Shown here: positions 55,362 to 64,000 of the stretch, piece after piece
Position numbering within the stretch: position 1 is the stretch's first letter
Layout: each line of letters starts with the position of its first letter
Assembly (NCBI GenBank): GCA_004020315.1
Contig: SAQG01000001.1
Span: 558,001-622,000, forward strand
From: Mesorhizobium sp.
GTDB taxonomy: Bacteria; Pseudomonadota; Alphaproteobacteria; Rhizobiales; Rhizobiaceae
Reading direction: 5' to 3'
Length of the DNA: 64,000 nt
Program-made: the position numbers and the translations under genes
The notes under the pieces: model-generated
What the model was told of the DNA's origin: nothing
Seen by the model: the letters and a program-made list of their open reading frames with translations, nothing else
Database searches by the model: none

Positions 55362-56051
55362 TCACGCATCCGCCGACCATTCCGACAGGGCGGCGATCAC
55401 GCTTTTCAGCTCCGCCCAGCGGCGGATGACCGTTTCGGCGCCGGCCTCGGTCAGCGCGTCGGCATGCCCGGGATAGCTGTGCGCTGCTCCGGTGAAGCCG
55501 ATCACACGCATGCCGGCTGTCCTGGCGCCCGTCACGCCATGCACGGAATCCTCGATGACGAAAGTGTTCGCCGGATCGGCCTTGAGTTTTTCTGCGGCAA
55601 AGAGAAACACGTCGGGCGCCGGCTTGGATTTTCCGCTCGGCGTTTCCAGCGAGGAAAAAATGTGTCCCGTGAAAAACGGCAGCAGCCGCACCTTCTCCAA
55701 CATGAATTCGATCCGCTCGGTGCGCGAATTCGAGCAGATGCAGCGCGGCGCCGCCACCGCGGCGACTGCCTCATGCACCCCGTCGATGGCGCGAACCTCG
55801 CTGCGCAGCCGGCGGTCGACCAACTCTTCGGCGCGATCGATCAGCGAGGCCTGGAACGGTACGCGGGATTTTTCCTCGACCCGCATCATGATGTCCTTGA
55901 AGGTCAGCCCGGCATAGGTTTCGGAAAGCTCCTCAGCCGATATCTCGTAACCGGCCGACGTCAAAAGCTCGGCTTCGATGCGCGCGGCAATGATTTCGGA
56001 ATCGACGAGAACGCCGTCGCAATCGAAGATGACAAGGTCTGGCTGGGGCAT
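55362..56051 (-). CDS. HAD superfamily hydrolase (beta-phosphoglucomutase-like)
   Basis: 229 residues from ATG 56051, giving the typical start LVIFDCDGVLVDSE (nucleophile Asp). Further motifs: ICSNSRTERIEFML (motif II Ser), SKPAPDVFLFA (motif III Lys) and FVIEDSVHGVTGARTAGM (motif IV Asp). Phosphatase or phosphomutase of HAD subfamily IA; substrate unknown. A further 20 codons upstream are possible. It converges with the lipoprotein gene. Confidence 0.9.
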   Translation of the reverse strand: MPQPDLVIFDCDGVLVDSEIIAARIEAELLTSAGYEISAEELSETYAGLTFKDIMMRVEEKSRVPFQASLIDRAEELVDRRLRSEVRAIDGVHEAVAAVAAPRCICSNSRTERIEFMLEKVRLLPFFTGHIFSSLETPSGKSKPAPDVFLFAAEKLKADPANTFVIEDSVHGVTGARTAGMRVIGFTGAAHSYPGHADALTEAGAETVIRRWAELKSVIAALSEWSADA

Positions 56052-56198
56052 AGCGATCCGGAAAGCGGGAGGGAGGGGCTGAGGCGGTTCAGGCGGCGCG
56101 ACATACACCAACAGGCCGGTCTTCGCAAATTACCTGGAGTCCGAACCCCTGGCCTTCATCGAATATTTACGCTGATCGGTAACCATAACAGGGAGTAA

Positions 56199-57379
<1,181 letters not shown>

Positions 57380-57468
57380 CCAGAATAATTCGTTCAAATC
57401 GCCTTCGGCCATCAAGGTGAGCTGATTGTGAAAACGGGACAGTCCCGATCCTGCCCATACCGTATGGG

Positions 57469-58080
57469 TCAGAACGCGATGTCGTACCGCTTGAGGTCGG
57501 CTTCGAGCGTCTTGGCGTCGGTGAACAGCACCGACTGCCAGCCGGCCGCCTTGGCGCCGTCGACATTCTTCTGGCTGTCGTCGATGAACAGCGTGGCCGC
57601 GGGCTCGAGGCCGAAAGCAGTGACGTGATGGTCGTAAATGCCGCGATCCGGCTTGATCATGCCGATCTCGCCCGAAATGGTCACTCCGCGCGGACGGTTG
57701 AGAAAGTGGAAACGCTGCCGGGCTTCAGCCAGCGTGTCGGCGGCGAAATTGGTCAGCATGGTGACGTCGTGGCCGCTCTCAATCAGCTTCTCCATGATCT
57801 GGACGCTGTCGTCATAAGCGTGCGGCACCATCTCGTGCCACAGGCGGCGGAAGTTGCGGATGTTGTCGGCGTGGTCCGGGTGTTCGGCGATCAGCAGCGC
57901 TTCGGCCTCTTCCCAGGTCCGGCCGCGGTCCTGCTCGATGTTCCAGTCATGCGTGCAGACGTTGTCGAAGAACCATTTCCGCTCTTCGGCGTCGGGGATC
58001 AAGCGGCTGAAGGGTAAGTTCGGATCGTAGTGGATCAGCACTCTGCCGATGTCGAAGACGATGTGGCGGATTTCGGTCAT
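57469..58080 (-). CDS. HAD family hydrolase (subfamily IA, variant 3)
   Basis: 203 residues. HAD motifs: VFDIGRVLIHYD (motif I, with Asp then Gly-Arg, a variant of DxDxT in which the second Asp is replaced by Gly), MLTNFAAD (motif II), KPDRGIYDH (motif III) and FIDDSQKNVDGAKAAG (motif IV). The motif-I second aspartate is normally the general acid, so the phosphatase activity is doubtful. It is convergent with ccrM, with the terminator between, and lies downstream of mutY on the same strand. Confidence 0.88.
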   Translation of the reverse strand: MTEIRHIVFDIGRVLIHYDPNLPFSRLIPDAEERKWFFDNVCTHDWNIEQDRGRTWEEAEALLIAEHPDHADNIRNFRRLWHEMVPHAYDDSVQIMEKLIESGHDVTMLTNFAADTLAEARQRFHFLNRPRGVTISGEIGMIKPDRGIYDHHVTAFGLEPAATLFIDDSQKNVDGAKAAGWQSVLFTDAKTLEADLKRYDIAF

Positions 58081-58126
58081 TCTTGTCCTCGTTCAATGCA
58101 ATTCAATGTGGGGCGATATGGGCGAT

Positions 58127-59263
58127 TTAATGTGCGCGCTGCTTCTTCGTCGCGCCCGGTATCGCTGCTTCGATTACCTTTTTCATGACGGTGGGCAGCG
58201 CTTCGCCGGAAATTTCATCGGCCAGCGACCAGAAATGACCCGCAGGGGCGGCGCCATCGGTCATCGTTTTGAAGACGTCGAGTTCGAGCGCGAAATGGGT
58301 GAAGACATGGCCAATCCGGCCGACTAGCCGCCAGTTGCCCGGGAAGGGCGCTGCCGCGTCTGTAGTCGCGCCGTCGATCCGCGCGGTCCAGCCGGTCGTC
58401 GGCACTTCGGTCATGCCGCCGAGCAGGCCCTTATCCACACGTTTGCGCAAAAGGATGGCGCCATCGTCACGTACGGCGACGAAGGCAGCCCCGCGCCGCA
58501 ATGGTTTCTCGCCCTTCGGCAGGCGGACAGGGAAGCGCTCGGGATCGCCCGAACCAGTGGCGCTGCAAACCTCGCGCAGCGGGCACAGCATGCAACGCGG
58601 CCGGCGCGGCGTGCAGATCGTTGCGCCGAGATCCATCATCGCCTGGGCGAAATCGCCCGGTCTGGTCGCTGGAACCATGCGCTCGACATGGGCGCGTATG
58701 TCGCTCTTGGCTTCGCTCAGCGGCGTGGATATCGAAAACAGCCGGGAAACGACGCGCTCGACATTGCCGTCGACGACTGCGGAGGGCTGGTCGAAGGCGA
58801 TCGCCGCAATCGCCGCCGCCGTGTAGGCGCCGATGCCGGGCAGCTCTTTCAATTCAGCTTGCGTATCCGGAAACCTGCCGCCTTGCCGTGCGACGAGGTC
58901 GGCGCAGGCCTTGAGATTGCGTGCGCGGGAATAATAGCCGAGCCCGGCCCAAGCCTTCATGACATCCTCGGTCGGTGAGGCGGCCAACGCTTCGACATCA
59001 GGCCATTTCTCGACAAAGACCCGGAAATAGGATTTTACCGCTTCGACCGTGGTCTGCTGCAGCATGACTTCGGAAAGCCAGACGCGGTAGGGATCGGGAC
59101 GTATGCCGCGTACCAGCTCACGCGGCGCAATGCGCCACGGCAAGTCGCGGTGATGCGCGTCGTACCAGCCAAGCAGTCGGGACGCGATCTCGCCGTTTTC
59201 TCCAGAGGCGGCTCTGCCGCTGTCGCCGGATGCGGTCTTGCGGGTCTGGTCGTGCAGTGCCAT
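58127..59263 (-). CDS. mutY: A/G-specific adenine glycosylase
   Basis: 378 residues. HhH-GPD glycosylase: VMLQQTTVEAVKSYFRVF (catalytic Glu lies just before, in LSEV), the helix-hairpin-helix ELPGIGAYTAAAIAAIAF, VVDGNVERVVSRLF (catalytic Asp region), and the 4Fe-4S set C-x6-C-x2-C-x5-C in CTPRRPRCMLCPLREVC. A NUDIX-like C-terminal domain follows. Removes adenine opposite 8-oxoguanine. It is divergent from the DciA-like gene by 41 bases. Confidence 0.97.
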   Translation of the reverse strand: MALHDQTRKTASGDSGRAASGENGEIASRLLGWYDAHHRDLPWRIAPRELVRGIRPDPYRVWLSEVMLQQTTVEAVKSYFRVFVEKWPDVEALAASPTEDVMKAWAGLGYYSRARNLKACADLVARQGGRFPDTQAELKELPGIGAYTAAAIAAIAFDQPSAVVDGNVERVVSRLFSISTPLSEAKSDIRAHVERMVPATRPGDFAQAMMDLGATICTPRRPRCMLCPLREVCSATGSGDPERFPVRLPKGEKPLRRGAAFVAVRDDGAILLRKRVDKGLLGGMTEVPTTGWTARIDGATTDAAAPFPGNWRLVGRIGHVFTHFALELDVFKTMTDGAAPAGHFWSLADEISGEALPTVMKKVIEAAIPGATKKQRAH

Positions 59264-59304
59264 TGATCGAGAACTGGCCTAAAGGTCGTGACTGGAGAAC
59301 GCAC

Positions 59305-59805
59305 ATGGCAGGGAAAAGGCCCTTCGGCAATCCTGTTCCGGTGAGTGATCTCGCAACCCAGATCCTCGATCCGGTGTTGCGCAAGCGTGCCGGCATGTCG
59401 ATCGGGCTCGTCCAGTCATGGGAGGAGATTGCCGGGCCGCGGCTTGCCAGCCGTTCGCGCCCTGAAAAGATCATTTGGCCGCGCCGCATGCATGAAGATG
59501 ATCCGTTCGAGCCAGCGGTGCTGGTCATCGCCTGCGAAGGGGTGGCCGCCCTCCATCTGCAGCACGAGACAGGCGAGATCATCAACCGGGTCAACGCCTT
59601 CCTCGGTTTCAACGCTATCGGCCGGATCAGAATCGTGCAAAAGCCGGTGACGGTTGACAAAGGGCGGCCCAAACCAAGCTTCCGGCCGCTGACCGCGGCC
59701 GAGAAGGTGAAGTTATCAGGCACCGTCGGAATGATCGAGGATGACGGGCTGCGCGCGTCGCTGGAGCGGCTCGGCGCCACCATTCTTGGTCAAAAGAAAG
59801 TATAA
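59305..59805 (+). CDS. DUF721/DciA-like protein
   Basis: 166 residues from ATG 59305 (GGAG at 59293-59296); the frame opens upstream to 59230 but overlaps the mutY start. DUF721 text: DLATQILDPVLRKRAGMSIGLVQSWEEIAGPRLASRSRPEKI, then HEDDPFEPAVLVIACEGVAALHLQHETGEIINRVNAFLG and IGRIRIVQKPV. DUF721 includes DciA, the helicase loader that stands in for DnaC in many bacteria; assignment as DciA is plausible but the family is broad. Confidence 0.85.
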   Translation: MAGKRPFGNPVPVSDLATQILDPVLRKRAGMSIGLVQSWEEIAGPRLASRSRPEKIIWPRRMHEDDPFEPAVLVIACEGVAALHLQHETGEIINRVNAFLGFNAIGRIRIVQKPVTVDKGRPKPSFRPLTAAEKVKLSGTVGMIEDDGLRASLERLGATILGQKKV

Positions 59806-59935
59806 TCTCGCGCTTTCGTGATCGTGGATACAAAGTTTGGCGATTGGAATGGGGACGGCGATGCCTTAATTCGCGCCAACTCTCGCCTTTTCTAGCCATT
59901 GCATTGCAAAATCCAACCCTTGTCAGGTGATTCGT

Positions 59936-60682
59936 ATGCCCCGTCTTTTGTCCCGCAGAAACCTCCTGTCGTCGCTGGCGGCCATTCCGGCGGTGGCTCT
60001 GCTCGCCGCCTGCAGCGACTCAGGTGAGAAAGCCGTGGCGGAGGATGTGAAACCTGCGGCCCCCGCCGATGCGATGAAGCCGGCCGATCCGGCAAAGCCC
60101 GCCGCTGCGGCCACCTCCAAGGCGCCTGAGGCCCAGGGCACGGTGGACATGGCCGCTTTGCTGAAACCCGGCGCACTGCCGGACATGCAGCTCGGCAAGG
60201 ACGACGCGAAGGTCACCATCGTCGAATATGCTTCGATGACCTGCCCGCACTGCGCGCATTTCCACGAAACCACCCTCCCGGCGCTGAAGACGAAATATAT
60301 CGACACCGGCAAGGCCCGCCTTATCCTGCGTGAATTTCCATTCGACCCCAGCGCCGAGGCCGGTTTCATGCTGGCGCGCTGTTCTAAGGACAATTACTTC
60401 CCGATGGTGGACGTCCTGTTCAGGCAGCAGGCGAACTGGGCAGGCGTTGCCAATACCAAGGACGCCCTGCTGCAAATCTCCAAGATGGCCGGTTTTACAC
60501 AGGAGTCCTTCGAGGCCTGCTTGACGGACCAGAAACTTCTAGACGATGTGAGATCGGTCCAAAAGCGGGGCGCTGATGAATTCAAGGTCGACTCGACGCC
60601 GACCTTCTTTATCAACGGGAAGACCTATAAGGGGGCGCTGTCGATTGAGGAAATCTCGGCCATTATCGACCCTCTGCTCTGA
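59936..60682 (+). CDS. DsbA family thiol-disulfide protein (lipoprotein type)
   Basis: 248 residues from ATG 59936; a GTG at 59927 is the alternative. The N-terminus SRRNLLSSLAAIPAVALLAAC combines a twin-arginine-like start with a lipobox, so it is probably a Tat- or Sec-exported lipoprotein. A Pro/Ala/Lys-rich linker is followed by the DsbA-like thioredoxin domain with active site CPHC in YASMTCPHCAHFHETTLP and cis-Pro in TPTFFINGKTYKG. Related to the ComEA/Com1-type DsbA proteins of alphaproteobacteria. It is upstream of smc on the same strand. Confidence 0.93.
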   Translation: MPRLLSRRNLLSSLAAIPAVALLAACSDSGEKAVAEDVKPAAPADAMKPADPAKPAAAATSKAPEAQGTVDMAALLKPGALPDMQLGKDDAKVTIVEYASMTCPHCAHFHETTLPALKTKYIDTGKARLILREFPFDPSAEAGFMLARCSKDNYFPMVDVLFRQQANWAGVANTKDALLQISKMAGFTQESFEACLTDQKLLDDVRSVQKRGADEFKVDSTPTFFINGKTYKGALSIEEISAIIDPLL

Positions 60683-60799
60683 CGTTTCGGCAGCGCCGAA
60701 GCGGCCGCGCTTCGGCGTGCGCGACCTTTTGTTGTGCCGCGGGCTCTTGCCGCAAAACCGCGGAACACCTTTGCTGAACCCGCTTATGGGGCGGCGCGA

Positions 60800-63700
60800 A
60801 TGAAATTCTCGCGCCTTCGCCTGCTCGGTTTCAAGTCCTTCGTTGAACCCGGCGAGTTCGTCATCGAACGCGGCCTGACCGGCATCGTCGGGCCGAACGG
60901 CTGCGGCAAGTCGAACCTTGTCGAGGCACTGCGCTGGGTGATGGGCGAAAGCTCGTACAAGAACATGCGCGCGTCCGGCATGGACGACGTCATCTTTTCG
61001 GGTTCCGGAACGCGTCCTGCCCGCAACACCGCCGAAGTCACGCTTTTCCTAGACAACAGCGACCGTAGCGCGCCCTCGGCCTTCAATGATGCAGACGAGT
61101 TGCAGGTTTCGCGCCGCATCGAGCGCGAGGCGGGTTCGCTCTACCGCATCAACGGCAAGGAAGCCCGCGCCAAAGACGTGCAGCTGCTTTTCGCCGACCA
61201 GTCGACCGGCGCGCGTTCGCCATCGATGGTCGGGCAGGGCCGCATCGGCGAGCTGATCCAGGCAAAGCCGCAGGCGCGCCGCGCGCTTCTGGAAGAGGCG
61301 GCCGGAATTTCGGGTCTGCACACTCGCCGCCACGAGGCCGAACTGCGTCTGAAAGCGGCCGAACAGAATCTGGAACGACTGGACGACGTCGTCGGCGAAC
61401 TGGAAAGCCAGATCGAAAGCCTGAAGCGCCAAGCCCGCCAGGCGTCGCGCTTCAAGAACCTGTCGGCCGACATCCGCAAGGCCGAGGCGACGCTGCTGCA
61501 TCTGCGCTGGACACTGGCCAAGACGCAGGAAGGCGAGGCGCGCTCGGCGCTGGCGATTGCCACGGCACTGGTCGGCGACCGCGCCGCCGCCCAGATGGCT
61601 GCCGCCAGGGAGCAAGGGATCGGCGCCCATCGCTTGCCGGAGCTACGCGACGCGGAAGCCGCCGCCGCTGCCGCCTTCCAGCGCCTGTCGATCGCCAAGA
61701 CGCAGATCGAAGAGGAAGCGGGCCGCATCCGCGCTCGCCAAGCGGAACTCGATCGCCGGCTCCAGCAGCTCGACGGCGACATCACCCGCGAAGAGAGGAT
61801 GGTCCGCGACAATGCGGATATCCTCGAACGCCTCGCCACCGAAGAAACCGCCCTCAATGCCGAAAACGCAGGTGCTGCCGAGCGCGAGGCCAACACCCGC
61901 GCGGCGGTCGAACAGGCGGCGTCGACGCTTGCCGCGAGTGAAGCCAAACTCGCCGGGCTGACCGCCGAACGGGCGGAGGCCGCTGCCTCCCGCAACCAGA
62001 TCGAACGAACGCTGCGCGACACCGCTGAGCGCCGCGATCGTTTCGCCCGCCAGCTCGCCGATGTCGACCGGGAATTGTCCGACATCGCCTCGAGGGTCGC
62101 CGGCCTGCCCGATCCCGCCGAGAAGCAGCTTCTGGTCGAACAGGCCGTGGCGCTGCTGGAGGAGACCGAAGCCGCGGCGATTGCCGCCGAACAGGCTGTC
62201 GCCGGGGCGCGTGCGGCCGAAAGTGCCGCCCGCCCGCCGGTTCAGGATACAAAGGCCGAACTGGCGCGGATCGAAACCGAAGCCCGCACGCTGGCCAAGA
62301 TCCTGAATGCCGCGAGCGGCGACCTCTTCCCCTCAGTCCTGGAGCAGATCAGCGTCGAGCGCGGCTACGAGACGGCGCTGGGCGCGGCGCTTGGCGAGGA
62401 TCTCGACGTGCCGCTCGACCGCAGCGCGCCGGTGCATTGGGGCCAAAGTGAGGTCCAGCCCGGCGACGCCGCTCTGCCCGAAGGCATCAAGAGCCTTGCC
62501 AGCGTGGTCCGCGCGCCGGCGCAGCTGGCCCGCCGATTGGCCCAGATCGGCATCGTCGAGGCTAGTGACGGAAAGCGGCTGCAGGCGCTGCTTGCTCCCG
62601 GGCAACGGCTGGTCAGCCGCGAAGGGGCGCTCTGGCGTTGGGATGGGTTCACCGCCAGCGCAGACGCGCCGACCGCGGCCGCGCAGCGGCTGGCGCAGAA
62701 AAACCGGCTGGCCGAGCTCGACGCCGAGGCGGTCCACGCAACGCGCATCCTGCGCCAGGTCGAAGAGGCTCTTGCCCATGCCGAGCAGGCGCTTGCCCGG
62801 GCGAGCGAGGCCGAGCGCAACGCCCGTCAAGCCGGTCGTGATGCCCAGCATGGGCTGGACGCCGCCCGCAACGCGCTGGCTGAGGCCGAGAAGGCCGGCG
62901 GTGAGCTGTCGAGCCGACGCGCAGCACTTGACGAGGCGCGCGCGCGCATCGTCGACAGCCATGAAGAGACGGCGGCGGCTTTCGTCGAGGCGGAGATGCT
63001 GCTGCAAAGCGCTCCCGATCTCGGTGATCTGCAGTTGCAGCTCGAACAGTCGGCCGCCAACGTTGCTCGCGACCGCGCCACCCTTGCCGATGCACGCGCC
63101 GTCCATGAAGGCTTGAGGCGGGAAGCCGAAGCGCGCACGCGCCGCCTCGACGCCATCGGTCAGGAACGCCGCAACTGGTTGGAGCGCGCCGAAAACGCCT
63201 CGACGCAGATAGCGTCCCTCGGCGAACGCAAGGCCGAGGCCGAGGCCGAGCGCGAAAGACTGGCCGATGCACCCGACGAGATCGACGCCAAGCGGCGCGC
63301 TTTGCTGTCGCAGCTTGCCGAAGCCGAACGCCTGCGCCAGGCAGCCGGCGACCGGTTGCAGGAAGCGGAGAACAGGCAGTCCGAACTGGACAAGGCCGCG
63401 ACATCAGCGATCCAGTCGCTGGCCGAGGCGCGCGAAACGCGCGTCCGCGCCGAAGAGCGGCTGACCGCTGCCGACGAAAGACGGCTAGAGGTCGAGGCGC
63501 GCATCCAGGAAACGCTGAACACGCCGCCGCATCTGGTCATCCGCCACACCGGCCTGGAGGCCGACAGCCCGATGCCAGAGATGACCGAGATCGAGCGTCA
63601 GCTCGACCGGCTGAAGATCGAGCGCGAGCGGCTGGGCGCCGTCAATCTGCGCGCCGAGGAGGAGCAGAAGGAGCTGTCGGACCGGCTGGAAACCATCGTT

Positions 63701-64000
63701 ACCGAACGTGAGGACATCATCGAGGCCATCCGTAAGCTGCGGCAGGCGATCCAGAGCCTGAACCGCGAAGGCCGCGAACGGCTTCTGGCTGCCTTCGACG
63801 TGGTCAATGGCCATTTCCAGCGGCTGTTTTCGCATCTGTTCGGCGGCGGCACGGCGGAACTGCAACTGATCGAGTCCGACGATCCGCTCGAGGCCGGTCT
63901 CGAAATCCTTGCGCGGCCGCCCGGCAAGAAGCCGCAGACGATGACCCTGCTTTCCGGCGGCGAGCAGGCGTTGACGGCGATGTCGCTGATCTTCGCCGTG
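60800..64000 (+). CDS. smc: Chromosome segregation protein SMC (5' part)
   Basis: The frame is open from ATG 60800 to the window end, 1067 codons, so it is missing its C-terminal head region. Walker A (GIVGPNGCGKSN, about 32-43), the head-domain block IGELIQAKPQARRALLEEAAGISG and R-loop region are near the N-terminus; coiled coils rich in Ala, Glu and Arg follow; a hinge-like domain is at about 490-640 (LEQISVERGYETALGAALGEDL); coiled coil returns; the signature LSGGEQALTAMSLIFAV appears at the very end. Condensin core that organises and segregates the chromosome. Confidence 0.97.
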   Translation, partial: MKFSRLRLLGFKSFVEPGEFVIERGLTGIVGPNGCGKSNLVEALRWVMGESSYKNMRASGMDDVIFSGSGTRPARNTAEVTLFLDNSDRSAPSAFNDADELQVSRRIEREAGSLYRINGKEARAKDVQLLFADQSTGARSPSMVGQGRIGELIQAKPQARRALLEEAAGISGLHTRRHEAELRLKAAEQNLERLDDVVGELESQIESLKRQARQASRFKNLSADIRKAEATLLHLRWTLAKTQEGEARSALAIATALVGDRAAAQMAAAREQGIGAHRLPELRDAEAAAAAAFQRLSIAKTQIEEEAGRIRARQAELDRRLQQLDGDITREERMVRDNADILERLATEETALNAENAGAAEREANTRAAVEQAASTLAASEAKLAGLTAERAEAAASRNQIERTLRDTAERRDRFARQLADVDRELSDIASRVAGLPDPAEKQLLVEQAVALLEETEAAAIAAEQAVAGARAAESAARPPVQDTKAELARIETEARTLAKILNAASGDLFPSVLEQISVERGYETALGAALGEDLDVPLDRSAPVHWGQSEVQPGDAALPEGIKSLASVVRAPAQLARRLAQIGIVEASDGKRLQALLAPGQRLVSREGALWRWDGFTASADAPTAAAQRLAQKNRLAELDAEAVHATRILRQVEEALAHAEQALARASEAERNARQAGRDAQHGLDAARNALAEAEKAGGELSSRRAALDEARARIVDSHEETAAAFVEAEMLLQSAPDLGDLQLQLEQSAANVARDRATLADARAVHEGLRREAEARTRRLDAIGQERRNWLERAENASTQIASLGERKAEAEAERERLADAPDEIDAKRRALLSQLAEAERLRQAAGDRLQEAENRQSELDKAATSAIQSLAEARETRVRAEERLTAADERRLEVEARIQETLNTPPHLVIRHTGLEADSPMPEMTEIERQLDRLKIERERLGAVNLRAEEEQKELSDRLETIVTEREDIIEAIRKLRQAIQSLNREGRERLLAAFDVVNGHFQRLFSHLFGGGTAELQLIESDDPLEAGLEILARPPGKKPQTMTLLSGGEQALTAMSLIFAV

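Overview
The window looks like chromosome of a Mesorhizobium-type alphaproteobacterium (order Hyphomicrobiales). The basis is gene content and order read by eye: aroC, ribB, xseB, dxs, tlyA, tldD, a complete aa3-type cytochrome oxidase cluster (coxB-coxA-ctaB-small ORF-ctaG-coxC-DUF983-surf1), ispH-thrB-rnhA, an M16 peptidase next to thrC, ccrM, mutY and smc. High-GC codon use, IalB, DUF1344 and DUF2277 family proteins and palindromic intergenic elements fit the same group. No rRNA, tRNA, CRISPR array or insertion sequence was recognised.

Layout. 0-8.4 kb is accessory DNA: a truncated membrane protein, a small HExxH protein, a secreted hypothetical protein, an AmpD-like amidase, a stand-alone YcaO protein, a large BTAD/TPR (SARP-like) regulator and two unrecognised proteins. 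The 5' regions of the secreted protein and the amidase are copies of each other. This is the best candidate for an undescribed system. 8.6-11.5 kb carries DUF1344, aroC and a ribB whose GTP cyclohydrolase II half has lost its zinc ligands. 12-15.4 kb is a small accessory block: a double-CMD/cupin enzyme, and an MFS transporter divergent from a TetR regulator with three palindromic operators between them. 15.5-25 kb returns to housekeeping (deacetylase, xseB, pirin, dxs, tlyA, an RNA methyltransferase), interrupted by an adenylate cyclase and a GFA protein. 25.1-26.7 kb holds two toxin-antitoxin pairs facing each other (Xre/RES and AbrB/PIN). 27-43.8 kb is core: tldD, IalB, the cox cluster, ispH-thrB-rnhA, peroxiredoxin, a DsbD-N-like protein, AlgH and a lytic transglycosylase. 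44-48 kb is accessory: LysR/DUF4242 divergent pair, MpaB-like oxygenase, cupin and DoxX. 48.3-64 kb is core again: EAL/GGDEF protein, GNAT, M16, thrC, lipoprotein, HAD, ccrM, HAD, mutY, DciA-like, DsbA-like and smc, which runs off the end.

How genes work together. dxs and ispH are the first and last steps of the MEP isoprenoid pathway, and the farnesyl group is used by CtaB for heme o/a in the neighbouring oxidase. thrB and thrC complete threonine synthesis but lie 15 kb apart. ccrM, mutY, rnhA, xseB, DciA and SMC concern DNA replication, methylation, repair or segregation. tldD is the only other gene in the window with a known link to YcaO-type peptide modification, but it is most likely a housekeeping protease here.

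All family assignments come from motif recognition without database searches. Start sites were chosen from visible ribosome binding sites where possible.
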